The notes below the pieces were generated by a model. The model was not told where the DNA came from. It saw nothing but the letters and a program-made list of their open reading frames with translations, and ran no database searches. Positions 63,896 to 64,000 of a stretch of 64,000 bases of DNA are shown piece after piece. Each line of letters begins with the position of its first letter. Positions within the stretch are counted from its first letter, which is position 1. This DNA comes from Pseudomonadota bacterium (lineage in GTDB: Bacteria > Pseudomonadota > Gammaproteobacteria > Xanthomonadales > Xanthomonadaceae), in the NCBI GenBank assembly GCA_018242485.1, contig JAFEBV010000020.1:157781-221780 (forward strand). The letters run 5' to 3'. The translations under genes were made by a program, and so were the position numbers.

Positions 63896-64000
63896 GGGAC
63901 TCGGGACTCGGGACTCGGGACTCGGGACTCGGGACTCGGGACTCGGGACTCGGGACTCGGGACTCGGGACTCGGGACTCGGGACTCGGGACTCGGGACTC
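63896..64000. repeat. Heptamer tandem array (GGGACTC)15, cut by window end
   Basis: Fifteen identical copies of GGGACTC fill 63896-64000 without a mismatch and run off the edge. Perfect identity suggests recent expansion. Confidence 0.97.

Overview
The window is a piece of a high-GC gammaproteobacterial chromosome, most likely of the order Xanthomonadales/Lysobacterales (Xanthomonadaceae or Rhodanobacteraceae). The evidence is the trpG-trpD-trpC block next to a Clp-type CRP regulator and a class-1 speD, a complete aa3 oxidase cluster with a full set of assembly factors, a tsaD / rpsU-yqeY-dnaG neighbourhood, a 1063-residue PutA without an N-terminal DNA-binding domain, and heptanucleotide tandem repeats plus several families of extragenic palindromes.

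Positions 1-15.5 kb are an AT-richer defence island. It opens with the 3' part of an unrecognised gene that carries a HEPN-type R-N-x3-H motif. Then follow, on the minus strand, an XRE regulator, a Schlafen/AlbA_2-domain protein and a two-gene Hachiman system (HamA nuclease, HamB helicase). A palindromic operator candidate lies between the XRE gene and a divergent small gene. Next come a small frameshifted gene and a type I restriction-modification operon (hsdR-hsdS-hsdM, joined by ATGA overlaps), trailed by two poorly characterised genes, one of them DUF2971.

Positions 15.8-29 kb are ordinary chromosome: putA, a FadL-type porin, gspA-gspB, a DUF1820 gene, and a minus-strand gpmI-envC-ctpA series (glycolysis and cell-wall maintenance). 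A small lipoprotein built of eight VNG repeats follows. Positions 29.2-37.9 kb hold the cytochrome c oxidase cluster in one direction: DUF2244, coxB, coxA, a 39-residue overlapping membrane gene, cox11, coxC, surf1, a Sco-like membrane protein, ctaA and ctaB. These encode the enzyme core plus copper delivery and heme A synthesis. cca overlaps ctaB.

Positions 38-45 kb carry cca, a VanZ-like gene, a MidA-type methyltransferase, DUF2147, a pteridine reductase, two membrane/hypothetical genes, and the folate genes folK and folB. Positions 45-54 kb carry tsaD, a secreted protein of unknown family, rpsU, yqeY, an NHL-repeat protein, dnaG, a retropepsin-like protein and a quinone oxidoreductase. Positions 54-58 kb carry small secreted or hypothetical genes, an EamA transporter, a subclass B3 metallo-beta-lactamase and a TraB/GumN-like protein. 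Positions 58.5-64 kb hold trpG, trpD, a monooxygenase-like gene and trpC, then GNAT, clp and speD.

Repeats have visibly altered genes. The trpG stop codon lies inside a heptamer array, the TsaD C-terminal tail is encoded by an intergenic palindrome, and the folK start abuts a repeat-like sequence. No tRNA, rRNA, riboswitch or CRISPR array was recognised. Coordinates for genes include the stop codon. All family assignments come from reading motifs, not from searches.
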